DNA from: Rhodospirillales bacterium
GTDB lineage: Bacteria; Pseudomonadota; Alphaproteobacteria; Acetobacterales; Acetobacteraceae
DNA length: 35,013 bases
Reading direction: 5' to 3'
Assembly: GCA_028869995.1 (NCBI GenBank)
Contig: JAGWQN010000130.1
Span: 1 to 35,013 of the forward strand
The notes under the pieces are model-generated. The model searched no databases, was not told the origin of the DNA, and was given only the letters and a program-made list of their open reading frames with translations. A program made the position numbers and the translations under genes. Below are positions 27,918 to 35,013 of the stretch, one piece after another. Within the stretch, counting starts at the first letter, position 1. Each line of letters starts with the position of its first letter.

Positions 27918-28319
27918 TCCCATGATCAGGCCCCTTCCAACGTCACCATGTTGAGCGCTGCAACCATGTCTCGGCTTGTTCCGGCTTTAGTTTTTCATCT
28001 TGAGCCACGCTGGATGATCGAAGATGCCAGGTTCCCCCGCCCAGGGTTCCATCGCCGTGTCATGAACGGTTACGCGGATCTCGTCCACGCGAAGGTGATG
28101 CGAAAAGAGAAGGATGGGCATATCGACGCTTCTGGATCCAACGCCGTTACGACCGGATCCGTGATCGACGTGCCGTGGCACCACAAACGATTGACGGCAC
28201 GCTGAATCTTATGTTCGAAACTTCGACAGCAAGTGGAGCGGCCACCTGTGACACGGCCTCGCCTGCTGGACGGCTATGACTTCTGTTGGTGCGACATAAT
28301 CATGTGCTTTCATTCGTGA
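27918..28319 (+). pseudogene. hmgA: Decayed 3' fragment of homogentisate 1,2-dioxygenase
   Basis: Intact HmgA opens the ring of homogentisate in tyrosine and phenylalanine breakdown. Three consecutive + strand pieces match the C-terminal third of the family. Frame A (27918 to about 28085) has DQAPSNVTMLSAAT, then LEPRWMIEDARFPRPGFHRR, matching the family's DHPDPSIFTVLT and PPRWxVAExTFRPPxYHRN. Frame B (about 28090-28262) has GDAKREGW and VAPQTIDGTLNLMFETS, matching YDAKxxGF and LxPxxxDGTxAFMFET. Frame A resumes for LDGYDFCWCDII, the family's terminal DYxxCW. The iron-ligand Glu after YHRN and the HGPD His are gone. The first two-thirds of the gene are missing. The end overlaps the fahA start. 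Confidence 0.75.
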
Positions 28320-29594
28320 CGTCCTGGGTCATTTCGGCCAACGGCCACCCCGACTTTCCGTTGTACAATCTACCGATCGGCGTCGTCTCGTCAGATGGGT
28401 GCCAACCGCGGCCGGCTGTTGCGATTGGAGAGTACATCTTGGACCTGCACGCGGCTCTCGAGGCCGAGCTGCTTACCGGAGTTGTGCGCGATGCCGTCGA
28501 AGCTACGGGAACAACGCTGAACACGCTGCTCGGCCGAGGCACAGGCGTTCGTCGGGCCTTACGCCAGCAAGTCACGGCGATCCTAGCGAAGGGCTCAAGA
28601 GCGGAACGACTATCAGACCGACTTCTACGTCAATCCGCCCAATGCACACCGCATCTTCCGTGTAACATTGGCGACTACACCGATTTCTATGCGGGTATTC
28701 ACCACGCCACCCATGTCGGACGCCTGCTGCGGCCCGATAATCCTCTGATGCCCAACTATCACTCACTGCCTGTCGCCTACCATGGCCGCGCGAGCACCAT
28801 ATGCCCATCAGGAGCCCCGCTATACCGCCCCCATGGTCAGCGCAAACGCGCTTCGGACGCCGCTCCCAGCTTCGGTCCCTCGCGTCATCTCGATTTCGAG
28901 CTAGAGCTGGGCATCTGGATCGGCGTTGGCAACGCAATAGGCGCGCCCGTCCCGATCTCACAGGCTGCCGACCACATCGCCGGCTACTGCCTGCTCAACG
29001 ACTGGTCCGCGCGGGATATACAAGGCTGGGAATACCAGCCGCTCGGTCCCTTCCTCGCAAAAAACATGCTCACCACCGTGTCGCCTTGGATCGTCATGCC
29101 GGAAGCGCTGGCGCCCTTTCGTGCACCCGCGATGGCACGACGCGCTTCCGACGTTCCCATCTTCCCTTTACTTGGCCGACACAAGCGATCAGCAGGCCGG
29201 CGGCCTCGACCTTATGCTCGAGATATTTATGCTCACGCCCGCCATGCGCGCCCAGTCGCTTCCGCCTCACCGTATTGCCAGCAGCAACACCCGTTATCTT
29301 TTCTGGACACCGGCCCAAATGGTCGCGCATCACACGAGCAATGGCTGCGCGTTGCGGCCCGGCGACCTGTTCGGATCGGGTACGATTTCTGGACCCGACA
29401 ACGGACAGGAGGCTAGCCTGCTCGAAATGACCGAGGGGGGGAAACAACCAATTACTTTACCAACAGACGAAACTCGCCGGTTTCTCGAAGATGGCGACAC
29501 GGTGATCCTCTCCGCTCGCGCGCACACGGGATCGATCTCCATCGGCTTCGGCATCTGCGAAGGTACCATTCTGCCCGCACGGGCGATGGCATGA
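28304..29594 (+). pseudogene. fahA: Fumarylacetoacetase with a single frameshift
   Basis: FAH splits fumarylacetoacetate into fumarate and acetoacetate, the last step of homogentisate catabolism. From GTG 28304 the frame gives SWVISANGHPDFPLYNLP, DYTDFYAGIHHATHVG (catalytic Asp and His), YHGRASTICPSG, DFELELGIWIG (metal Glu residues) and LLNDWSARDIQGWEYQPLGP. Near 29158-29170 the match moves by one base into the next frame, where SLYLADTSDQQAGGLDL, WTPAQMVAHHTSNGCALRPG and DLFGSGTISGP continue to the TGA at 29592. Removing one base restores a product of about 430 residues, the normal length. It is either a recent pseudogene or a sequencing error. Most active-site residues are intact, so decay is much younger than in hmgA. 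Confidence 0.85.
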
Positions 29595-30088
29595 TGCCCG
29601 TATCATCTGAATCGTTCCGCGCCGCGATGGCCCGCCTGGGCGCGGCCGTCAACATCGTGACAACGGATGGACCCGGCGGGCGTTACGGTTGCACCGCGTC
29701 CGCAGTCTGTGGTGTCACCGATTCACCCCCTACACTGCTGGTCTGCTTGAACCGCAGCAGCGAAAGCAACGCGGCAATCAAGCGCAACGGCCTGCTGTGC
29801 GTGAATGTCCTTGCTCATCACCACGATCGACTTAGTTCGATTTTTGCGGGGCTTTTAGGACACGAGGGTCCAGCTCAACGCTTTGAACACGGCGCATGGG
29901 AACATCTATCCACCGGCGCCCCGGTGCTTGCCGACGCCGCGGTTGTTTTCGACTGCCGCTTAGGGCAATCGACCGAGGTGGGCACACACACCGTTTTTTT
30001 CGCCGCGATAGAGCAAATTCGCATCACCCCCAACGCAGCCGTTCTGATTTGGTTTGACCGATCCTATCATCGCTTGCCCGCCCCCTAG
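29591..30088 (+). CDS. Flavin reductase, HpaC/RutF-like
   Basis: This family reduces FMN or FAD with NAD(P)H and hands the reduced flavin to a separate monooxygenase. The 165-residue single-domain product has the conserved order RLGAAVNIVTTDG, TASAVCGVTDSPPTLLVCLN, GLLCVNVLAHHH and the C-terminal VGTHTVFFAAIE with WFDRSYHRLP. ATG 29591 overlaps the fahA stop as ATGA, so it belonged to the same operon. HpaC (4-hydroxyphenylacetate 3-monooxygenase reductase) is the closest named relative, fitting an aromatic-acid operon. No partner monooxygenase is present in the window. The gene looks intact although both upstream genes are broken. Confidence 0.85.
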   Translation: MMPVSSESFRAAMARLGAAVNIVTTDGPGGRYGCTASAVCGVTDSPPTLLVCLNRSSESNAAIKRNGLLCVNVLAHHHDRLSSIFAGLLGHEGPAQRFEHGAWEHLSTGAPVLADAAVVFDCRLGQSTEVGTHTVFFAAIEQIRITPNAAVLIWFDRSYHRLPAP

Positions 30089-30098
30089 AAAGGCGGGC
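30076..30098 (+). terminator. Hairpin at the end of the flavin reductase gene
   Basis: GCCCGCC (30076-30082) pairs with GGCGGGC (30092-30098) around a 9-base loop that contains the TAG stop (30086-30088). The following bases, GTTATCCTTGGG, contain a few T residues. It is a plausible weak terminator. Confidence 0.4.
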
Positions 30099-30116
30099 GT
30101 TATCCTTGGGTCTTCC

Positions 30117-30138
30117 CGCGCCCCAACCGGCGGGCGCG
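30117..30138 (-). terminator. Hairpin downstream of tsf
   Basis: CGCGCCC (30117-30123) pairs with GGGCGCG (30132-30138) around an 8-base loop. It lies 24 bases past the tsf stop on the minus strand, in the short space between two convergent genes. It lacks a T tract, so confidence is low. Confidence 0.35.
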
Positions 30139-30162
30139 AGACGACCCTCAGGAGTAACTGGA

Positions 30163-31080
30163 TCAGGCCGCCTTCACACCGGCCGCAGCGGCAACTTCGG
30201 CCGCGAAGTCGTCCGCCTTCTTCTCGATGCCCTCACCCAGCTGAAACCGCGCAAAGCCCTTGATCGCGATCCCCGACTTCTTGGCAATCGCGCGCACTCG
30301 ACTTTCACCATCGTGGACCCAGACCTGCTCGAGAAGCACCACTTCCTCATAGTACTTTCGAACCCGGCCTTCGACCATCTTCTCGATGATCGCCTCGGGC
30401 TTGCCTGAGGCACGCGCCTGCTCGGAGAGGACTGACTTCTCACGCTCCAGCGCAGCGGGATCGACATCAGCAATATCAAGGGCGTCGGGTCGAGTGGCAG
30501 CGACATGCATGCCCACCTGGCGGCCAAGCTGCTCCAACGCTGCCAACTCTCCCGGACCTTCTATCGCCGCGAGCACGCCAATCTTGCCAAGACCTGGCCT
30601 GACGGCTGAGTGCACATACGTTGCGACTGCGCCCTGACTCACGCCGAGCACGCGGGCACGGCGGATATTCATATTCTCGCCGATCGTAGCGACAAGTTGG
30701 GTCAGCTCCTCACCCACCGTACGGCCGCTAGCAGGATACGGGGCAGCCGCAATTGCCGCGATATCCTCACCGACCGAGAGCGCCACTTTGGCTACTTCCG
30801 CGACGAACGCCTGAAACTGCTCGTTGCGCGCGACAAAATCGGTCTCGGCGTTCACCTCGACCATCGCCGCCTTGCCAGGCGCCGAGGCGACACCAACCAA
30901 CCCCTCAGCGGCCACTCGGCCGCTTTTTTTCGCCGCTGCAGACAGGCCCTTTTTTCGCAGCCAGTCGATGGCGGCTTCCATGTCGCCGCCCGCCTCAACG
31001 AGGGCCTTCTTGCAGTCGCCGAAGCCGGCGCCCGTCCGATCCCGGAGGTCTTTCACCAAGCTCGCGGAAATCTCGACCAT
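30163..31080 (-). CDS. tsf: Elongation factor Ts
   Basis: EF-Ts is the guanine-nucleotide exchange factor for EF-Tu. The 305-residue product starts at ATG 31080 with an upstream AAGGAG on the minus strand. It shows the N-terminal UBA-like domain ([20 protein letters not shown]), [15 protein letters not shown], then [19 protein letters not shown] and the C-terminal [14 protein letters not shown]. The length is typical. It follows rpsB by 75 bases, the usual order. What is unusual is its place: pyrH, normally next downstream, lies at the other end of the window on the opposite strand. Confidence 0.96.
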   Translation of the reverse strand: MVEISASLVKDLRDRTGAGFGDCKKALVEAGGDMEAAIDWLRKKGLSAAAKKSGRVAAEGLVGVASAPGKAAMVEVNAETDFVARNEQFQAFVAEVAKVALSVGEDIAAIAAAPYPASGRTVGEELTQLVATIGENMNIRRARVLGVSQGAVATYVHSAVRPGLGKIGVLAAIEGPGELAALEQLGRQVGMHVAATRPDALDIADVDPAALEREKSVLSEQARASGKPEAIIEKMVEGRVRKYYEEVVLLEQVWVHDGESRVRAIAKKSGIAIKGFARFQLGEGIEKKADDFAAEVAAAAGVKAA

Positions 31081-31155
31081 CGAACACTCCTTTCGGTGGC
31101 ATGGGGAATCTCGCGCTGCGCGCACCCCAAGCCAGTCGATCACTAAAACAATGGG

Positions 31156-31902
31156 TTAGATGGCTTCGCCAACGGGCTCGGCCACCGCGCCGATATCCTG
31201 CCCAGACGCCTGCATTTCCGCCGATATACCGTCGAGCGCCGCCGCGGCAATCATATCGCAGTAAAGTGCGATCGCGCGGATCGCATCGTCGTTGCCGGGA
31301 ATGGGAAAGGTGATCCCCTTGGGGTCGGAGTTGCTGTCGATCACCGCGATCACAGGTATACCGAGCTTGTTCGCCTCTTCGACAGCCAGCTTTTCCTTGT
31401 TGGTGTCGATGATAAAGAGGATGTCCGGCAACCCGCCCATATCCTTAATACCCCCGAGCGCCTTCTCGAGCGCATCGCGGTCGCGGGTTATTTCCAAAAC
31501 TTCCTTTTTCGTTAGCCCTGCTGTATCCCCTGCCAGCAATTCCTCCGTCTGGCGCAGCCGTTTGATGCTGCCGGTAATGGTCTTCCAGTTGGTCAGCGTA
31601 CCACCCAGCCAGCGATGATTGACGTAATATTGTCCGCACCGGCGCGCCGCGTCCGCCACCAGGTCGGCCGCCGCACGCTTTGTTCCGACGAACAGAACGC
31701 GTCCGCCATTGGCGACGATGCCGCGCACTTCCCGCAAGGCCCGCTCGAACATCGGCTGAGTCTGCTGTAAGTCGATGATGTGGACCTGATTGCGGACGCC
31801 ATACAGATATGGCGCCATACGGGGGTTCCAGCGGCGGGTATGGTGGCCGAAATGCACGCCAGCTTCGAGGAGCTGGCGCAGAGAAACATCGGGCATTGCC
31901 AT
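31156..31902 (-). CDS. rpsB: 30S ribosomal protein S2
   Basis: S2 is a primary component of the small subunit, joining late near the S1-binding site. The 248-residue product has the N-terminal [20 protein letters not shown], then [44 protein letters not shown] and the C-terminal [13 protein letters not shown] with FPIPGNDDA, all highly conserved. ATG 31902 is chosen over ATG 31896 because AGGAAAGG (31918-31911 on this strand) is spaced 8 bases from it. It is co-oriented with tsf downstream. A candidate promoter lies about 115 bases upstream, leaving a leader long enough for S2 autoregulation. Confidence 0.97.
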   Translation of the reverse strand: MAMPDVSLRQLLEAGVHFGHHTRRWNPRMAPYLYGVRNQVHIIDLQQTQPMFERALREVRGIVANGGRVLFVGTKRAAADLVADAARRCGQYYVNHRWLGGTLTNWKTITGSIKRLRQTEELLAGDTAGLTKKEVLEITRDRDALEKALGGIKDMGGLPDILFIIDTNKEKLAVEEANKLGIPVIAVIDSNSDPKGITFPIPGNDDAIRAIALYCDMIAAAALDGISAEMQASGQDIGAVAEPVGEAI

Positions 31903-32045
31903 GACAATGGCCTTTCCTGTCAGCCGGTTGGGCCTCCGCGAGGCGTCGAGCGGCACCGGCTGCCCCTCAGGAAAGGTACCTCGCGTGTGAAGTCCGGGCA
32001 GAGCCCGGCAGGGCGCGGTATGGCAAAGCTTACGATACTGTGCAA
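31903..32045 (-). promoter_or_regulatory. Candidate rpsB promoter and leader
   Basis: On the minus strand TTGCAC (32045-32040) and CATACC (32022-32017) are separated by exactly 17 bases, an acceptable sigma-70 promoter. Transcription would start near 32010 and give a leader of about 108 bases. The leader contains a compact hairpin (CCGGGC with GCCCGG at 31994-32008, 3-base loop) and a good ribosome-binding site at 31918-31911. rpsB leaders in many bacteria bind S2 for feedback control; whether this one does is inference. Confidence 0.4.
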
Positions 32046-32386
32046 CCCCAAGGCCGTGACATAAGCAGAGCACGGCCTGGGAGCCTGATGCCGTCAACCT
32101 CGTGGCCGCCGTCCGGGCTGCAGCCTCAGGCGGCGAAGCGAGCACCGGTCGCACGAGGAGAGCCAACGGGGTGAACCGCGTCGTGGGGCCTTGGCGCCCG
32201 GTTGTCGAGCGCGGGCCCGACCGGTCCGGTCAGTCGCTACCACTCGCAAATCGGCGTTCGCCCGAGCGCATGACTTGGCGATGGATATGAAGCTTTCCTG
32301 AACAAGCGGACAGAGCACGCCCGTCCGGGTGGACGGAACCATCATGTCGGGTCAAGACAACTCACGATCATCAGAGGGAGCCCACC
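32046..32386. other. Non-coding interval between rpsB and adc
   Basis: I see no convincing gene in these 341 bases. AGGCCGTG (32051-32058) and CACGGCCT (32071-32078) form a perfect 8-bp inverted repeat. The flanking CCC and GGG can extend it to 11 bp if one A bulges. It lies just upstream of the rpsB -35 element and could be a terminator remnant or an operator. The remainder must hold the promoter of adc, which I could not pick out. GGGAG at 32376-32380 is the adc ribosome-binding site. Confidence 0.35.
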
Positions 32387-33124
32387 ATGGACATCGAGAC
32401 GATCCGGCAAAGAGCCTTTGCTATGCCCATTTCGGCGCCGGCCTTTCCGCCAGGCCCCTACCGCTTCGTCGATCGCGAATATTTCATCATCACCTACCGG
32501 ACGGCTCCCTCAGCACTGGAGCGTGCAGTCCCAGCACCACTCAAACCAGCCTCTGACTTGGTCAAATATGAGTTTATCCGAATGCCGGATTCCACCGGAT
32601 TTGGCGACTATACGGAGAGCGGTCAGGTTATTCCGGTTATGAGAGATGGACATCCGGGCGCGTACACTCATGCTATGTTTCTTGACGATCATCCGCCTAT
32701 CGCGGGCGGCCGCGAACTCTGGGGCTTTCCGAAGAAACTCGCCACGCCGAAGCTGGAAGTGCATGCTGACACCCTCGTCGGTACGCTTGACTATGGACCC
32801 GTTCGGATTGCCACGGCCACCATGGGCTTCAAACACAGGACGGCGGATTTAGTCCCGGTGCTGGCGGCGTTGGAGGAGCCCCAATACCTTCTGAAAATCA
32901 TCCCGCACGTGGACGGAAGCGCACGTGTCTGTGAATTGGTGGAATTCCATCTCGAAGAGATTGCCCTCAAGGGTGCCTGGACCGGTCCTGCAGCCCTCGA
33001 GCTGCATCCCCATGCGCTTGCCCCAATCGCCGAACTTCCGGTGCTCGAAGTGATCTCGGCGGTCCATCTTCTTGCTGATGTGACCCTTGGGTTGGGACGT
33101 ATCGCTTTCGATTACCTTGGTTGA
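32387..33124 (+). CDS. adc: Acetoacetate decarboxylase family protein
   Basis: ADC decarboxylates acetoacetate to acetone and CO2 through a Schiff base on lysine. The 245-residue product has family length and the active-site segment [18 protein letters not shown] with adjacent Lys116-Lys117, the first of which corresponds to the Schiff-base lysine (about residue 115 in the clostridial enzyme). The N-terminal [19 protein letters not shown] region also fits. GGGAG at 32376-32380 supports ATG 32387. It is followed within 12 bases by 3-hydroxybutyrate dehydrogenase, so both act around acetoacetate. Some ADC-fold proteins use other substrates, so the exact reaction is likely, not proven. Confidence 0.85.
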   Translation: MDIETIRQRAFAMPISAPAFPPGPYRFVDREYFIITYRTAPSALERAVPAPLKPASDLVKYEFIRMPDSTGFGDYTESGQVIPVMRDGHPGAYTHAMFLDDHPPIAGGRELWGFPKKLATPKLEVHADTLVGTLDYGPVRIATATMGFKHRTADLVPVLAALEEPQYLLKIIPHVDGSARVCELVEFHLEEIALKGAWTGPAALELHPHALAPIAELPVLEVISAVHLLADVTLGLGRIAFDYLG

Positions 33125-33135
33125 AGGAGAGAACG

Positions 33136-33918
33136 ATGACCCGCTTCACTGATCAGGTCGCCATCATCACCGGTTCCGCCAGCGGCATCGGTAGACAGAT
33201 TGCCATCAGTATGGCCACCGAGGGCGCATCGGTGGTTATTGCCGACCTCAATCTGTCAGCCGCCGAGGCGACGGCCAAGGAAATCGCCGCCACGGGAGCC
33301 CGCACCCTGGCCGTCGCGATGGATGTTACGAACGAGGAGCAGGTCGAAGCCGGCATCGCAACCACAATGGCCAAGTTTGGACGTATCGACGTTCTGGTAA
33401 GTAACGCCGGCATACAGATTGTTAAACCTCTACACGAATTCCCATTTTCAGACTGGAAGAAGCTGTTAAGCATTCATCTCGACGGAGCTTTCCTAACCAC
33501 ACGGGCTTGTCTGAAACATATGTACGCGGCGAAGCGTGGCAGCGTCGTCTATATCGGCTCGGTGCATTCAAAGGAGGCCTCGAAACTCAAGGCGCCCTAT
33601 GTCACCGCAAAGCACGGGCTAGTCGGACTGTGCCGCGTCCTCGCAAAGGAGGGAGCTGAGTACAATGTTCGCGCAAACGTGGTCTGCCCCGGTTTCGTAC
33701 GGACCCCTCTGGTCGAAAAGCAGATCCCCGAGCAGGCAAAAACCCTGGGCATCTCCGAGGAGGACGTGGTGAAGAAAGTCATGCTGGGAGAGACAGTTGA
33801 TGGCGAGTTTACCACGACCGCCGACGTCGCTGAGGCAGTCATGTTCTTTGCGTCGCACCCGACCAATGCGCTAACAGGTCAGTCGCTGGTTGTCAGTCAC
33901 GGCTGGTTCATGGAGTAG
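33136..33918 (+). CDS. bdhA: D-3-hydroxybutyrate dehydrogenase
   Basis: This SDR interconverts D-3-hydroxybutyrate and acetoacetate with NAD, a step in polyhydroxybutyrate and ketone-body use. The 260-residue product has GSASGIG (13-19) and [14 protein letters not shown]. The 3HB-specific residues are at the same numbers as in characterised enzymes: Gln94, Ser142, His144, Lys152, Tyr155, Lys159 and Gln196. The identification is therefore stronger than for a generic SDR. ATG 33136 is preceded by AAGGAGAG (33124-33131); a TTG at 33121 is less likely. The adc gene just upstream shares the metabolite acetoacetate. A hairpin follows. Confidence 0.94.
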   Translation: MTRFTDQVAIITGSASGIGRQIAISMATEGASVVIADLNLSAAEATAKEIAATGARTLAVAMDVTNEEQVEAGIATTMAKFGRIDVLVSNAGIQIVKPLHEFPFSDWKKLLSIHLDGAFLTTRACLKHMYAAKRGSVVYIGSVHSKEASKLKAPYVTAKHGLVGLCRVLAKEGAEYNVRANVVCPGFVRTPLVEKQIPEQAKTLGISEEDVVKKVMLGETVDGEFTTTADVAEAVMFFASHPTNALTGQSLVVSHGWFME

Positions 33919-33939
33919 GCTCCGGCCGAATCGGTGGGA

Positions 33940-33967
33940 ACGACGCGGGTCAGGCGACCCGCGTCGT
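33940..33967. terminator. Bidirectional hairpin between bdhA and the aminotransferase gene
   Basis: ACGACGCGGGTC (33940-33951) is perfectly complementary to GACCCGCGTCGT (33956-33967), a 12-bp stem with a 4-base loop. It lies 21 bases after bdhA and covers the stop codon of the convergent aminotransferase gene (33950-33952). It lacks T tracts, but position and stability suit a shared terminator. Confidence 0.6.
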
Positions 33968-34798
33968 CTCCGCCCACTTCCAATAGAGACGCTTAGCCTC
34001 CTGAAAGATCGGACCTGCGTTGAGCGATCGGTCTTCGAACCGATTGCAAACCACCAGCTTGCCATAGTTGCCGCAAGAAAAGATCTCATCCGCGTCGCGC
34101 AGATCCTGAACCGTGAGCTTCGCCTCAGCCGCGTCGATGCCAGCCTCATTGAGCAAGCCAAGAACGCGCTTGCGTGTAATGCCGGCAAGAAACGTATTGT
34201 TGGCCGCTGGCGTTCTCACCTTACCGCTTCTCACGACCATGACGTTAGCGAACGCAAATTCGGCAATGTTGTCCCATGGATCTCGCATTACCGCTGCATC
34301 AAAACCTCGCGCTAAAGCCTCGCGCGTCGCTCGGTCCGAGTTGGGATAGAGGCAAGCCGCCTTGGCGTCTGTTGGCGCCATCTCCGGTGCCGGACGACGA
34401 AGCGGCGACATCGTCGCGGAAAACCCAGCCGCGGGTGGCAGTGGCGCTTCGAACAGGTGCATCACAAATGTCGTGTTGGTGCTCGTCGCTGTGAGTTGCC
34501 CACCGGCGCCATAAAACATCGGCTTCACATAGAGAACTGCATCTGGCCCCATTCGCCGGATGCCTTCAACAGCGAGCGTTTCGATCTCCTCAGGCGTCAT
34601 GGCCGGGGCGAGCGACATAGCGCGCGCGGAGTTCACTACCCGCGCACAATGCCGAGCGAGATCGGGGGCAAGCCCGGAAATCGCGCGCGCACCGTCAAAA
34701 ACCACAGACCCTTGCCAAAACGCGTGGTCAGTCGGCCCCACCAGCCGCGGCGGCTGCTCCGTCCAGGACCCATCGAACCAGAAAATTTCCTTAGGCAT
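33950..34798 (-). CDS. Class IV PLP aminotransferase, branched-chain type
   Basis: The 282-residue product is a fold-type IV PLP enzyme. It has the early HAFWQGSVVFDGARAI region typical of branched-chain aminotransferases and Lys146 as the likely Schiff-base lysine (TDAKAACLYPNSDRA). Glu180 in NIAEFAFANVMVV should contact the PLP nitrogen, and NTFLAGITRKRV follows. IlvE proteins are usually about 300 residues, so this is slightly short. D-amino-acid transaminase or aminodeoxychorismate lyase are alternatives from the same family. ATG 34798 is preceded by a CGAGG stretch. It converges on bdhA. Confidence 0.82.
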   Translation of the reverse strand: MPKEIFWFDGSWTEQPPRLVGPTDHAFWQGSVVFDGARAISGLAPDLARHCARVVNSARAMSLAPAMTPEEIETLAVEGIRRMGPDAVLYVKPMFYGAGGQLTATSTNTTFVMHLFEAPLPPAAGFSATMSPLRRPAPEMAPTDAKAACLYPNSDRATREALARGFDAAVMRDPWDNIAEFAFANVMVVRSGKVRTPAANNTFLAGITRKRVLGLLNEAGIDAAEAKLTVQDLRDADEIFSCGNYGKLVVCNRFEDRSLNAGPIFQEAKRLYWKWAETTRVA

Positions 34799-34905
34799 TG
34801 CATGACCTCGAGCATTTACCGCAGGTCACGCGCGAGAGGGCTCCGTGTCAACCTCGCTTTTGCGATAAGCGGTGACGTGTGTCGGGTCTTGCGAATGCCC
34901 TTGAC

Positions 34906-34921
34906 TAGAGTCTGTTCTCTA
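34906..34921. promoter_or_regulatory. Dyad upstream of the aminotransferase gene
   Basis: TAGAG (34906-34910) and CTCTA (34917-34921) form a perfect 5-bp inverted repeat separated by six bases, overlapping TTGACT at 34901-34906 on the + strand. It has the look of a small regulator operator about 108 bases before the aminotransferase start. No matching -10 could be placed with correct spacing, so this is tentative. Confidence 0.25.
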
Positions 34922-34985
34922 ATTGGGGCTGCTTGGTCAAGCTCTGATTGAGGGGTCTGCATCTGCCGGGGTCATGGTTCTCTTC

Positions 34986-35005
34986 GGGGTCGAGTTACTC
35001 GCCCC
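34986..35005. repeat. Hairpin at the right edge
   Basis: GGGG-T-CGAG (34986-34994) pairs with CTCG-CCCC (34998-35005) around a TTA loop, eight pairs with one bulged T. It may be the terminator of a gene beyond the window; a minus-strand frame without stops runs off the edge from 34937. I cannot identify that frame. Confidence 0.3.
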
Positions 35006-35013
35006 ATGATGGA

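Noticed and set aside
34901-34930. MerR-type promoter with operator between -35 and -10
   Set aside because: TTGACT and the TAGAG/CTCTA dyad are present, but no -10 element lies at the expected 19-base spacing, so only a tentative dyad is reported.
34925-35013. Insertion-sequence end or transposase fragment at the right edge
   Set aside because: The stretch has a hairpin and an open minus-strand frame, but no recognisable transposase motif or terminal inverted repeat could be shown in the few bases available.
1-35013. CRISPR array, tRNA or rRNA genes, prophage
   Set aside because: No regularly spaced repeats, tRNA-like T-arm sequences, rRNA stretches or phage structural genes were seen on either strand.

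Overview
This is a high-GC window from an alphaproteobacterium. The gene order pyrH-frr-uppS-cdsA-dxr-rseP-bamA-skp-lpxD-fabZ-lpxA-lpxI, the use of LpxI, the HslV propeptide ending in WHG before its catalytic Thr, and hslVU next to hisB-hisH-hisA all fit Rhodospirillales. Acetobacteraceae is the best guess, but this is inference from gene order and protein style, not a database match.

Layout. (1) Positions 1-12168, + strand: the translation/envelope cluster, with the 3' end of pyrH, frr, uppS, cdsA, dxr, rseP, bamA, skp, lpxD, fabZ, lpxA and lpxI. A decayed antisense short-chain dehydrogenase lies between rseP and bamA. lpxI appears to start at ACG, and lpxB does not follow it. (2) 12165-16970, + strand: glyoxalase I and a three-subunit molybdenum/iron-sulfur/membrane-anchor oxidoreductase without a Tat signal, most like the cytoplasm-facing sulfite dehydrogenase SoeABC. 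The five genes lpxI-gloA-soeA-soeB-soeC are chained by ATGA stop/start overlaps. (3) 17018-23233: ruvX (-) divergent from gatCAB (+), then hslV-hslU-sufE on the - strand. (4) 23428-27491, + strand: an MFS transporter closed by a strong hairpin, then hisB-hisH-GNAT-hisA. hisF and hisE do not follow. (5) 27492-30088, + strand: a decaying homogentisate (tyrosine) catabolism block, with a wrecked 3' fragment of hmgA, a fahA with one frameshift, and an intact HpaC/RutF-type flavin reductase. (6) 30163-31902, - strand: rpsB-tsf. (7) 32387-34798: acetoacetate decarboxylase and 3-hydroxybutyrate dehydrogenase (+), converging on a branched-chain-type aminotransferase (-). About 215 bases of non-coding or unassigned sequence follow.

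Most of the window is housekeeping: nucleotide metabolism and ribosome recycling, isoprenoid, phospholipid and lipid A synthesis, outer-membrane assembly, Gln/Asn-tRNA formation, ATP-dependent proteolysis and histidine synthesis. The most informative signals are architectural. rpsB-tsf normally sits directly upstream of pyrH; here it lies 30 kb away on the opposite strand, exactly as one inversion of the pyrH-to-flavin-reductase segment would leave it. The decayed hmgA/fahA block lies at that junction. I saw no CRISPR array, tRNA, rRNA, prophage or complete insertion sequence, and nothing I would call a new biological system with confidence.
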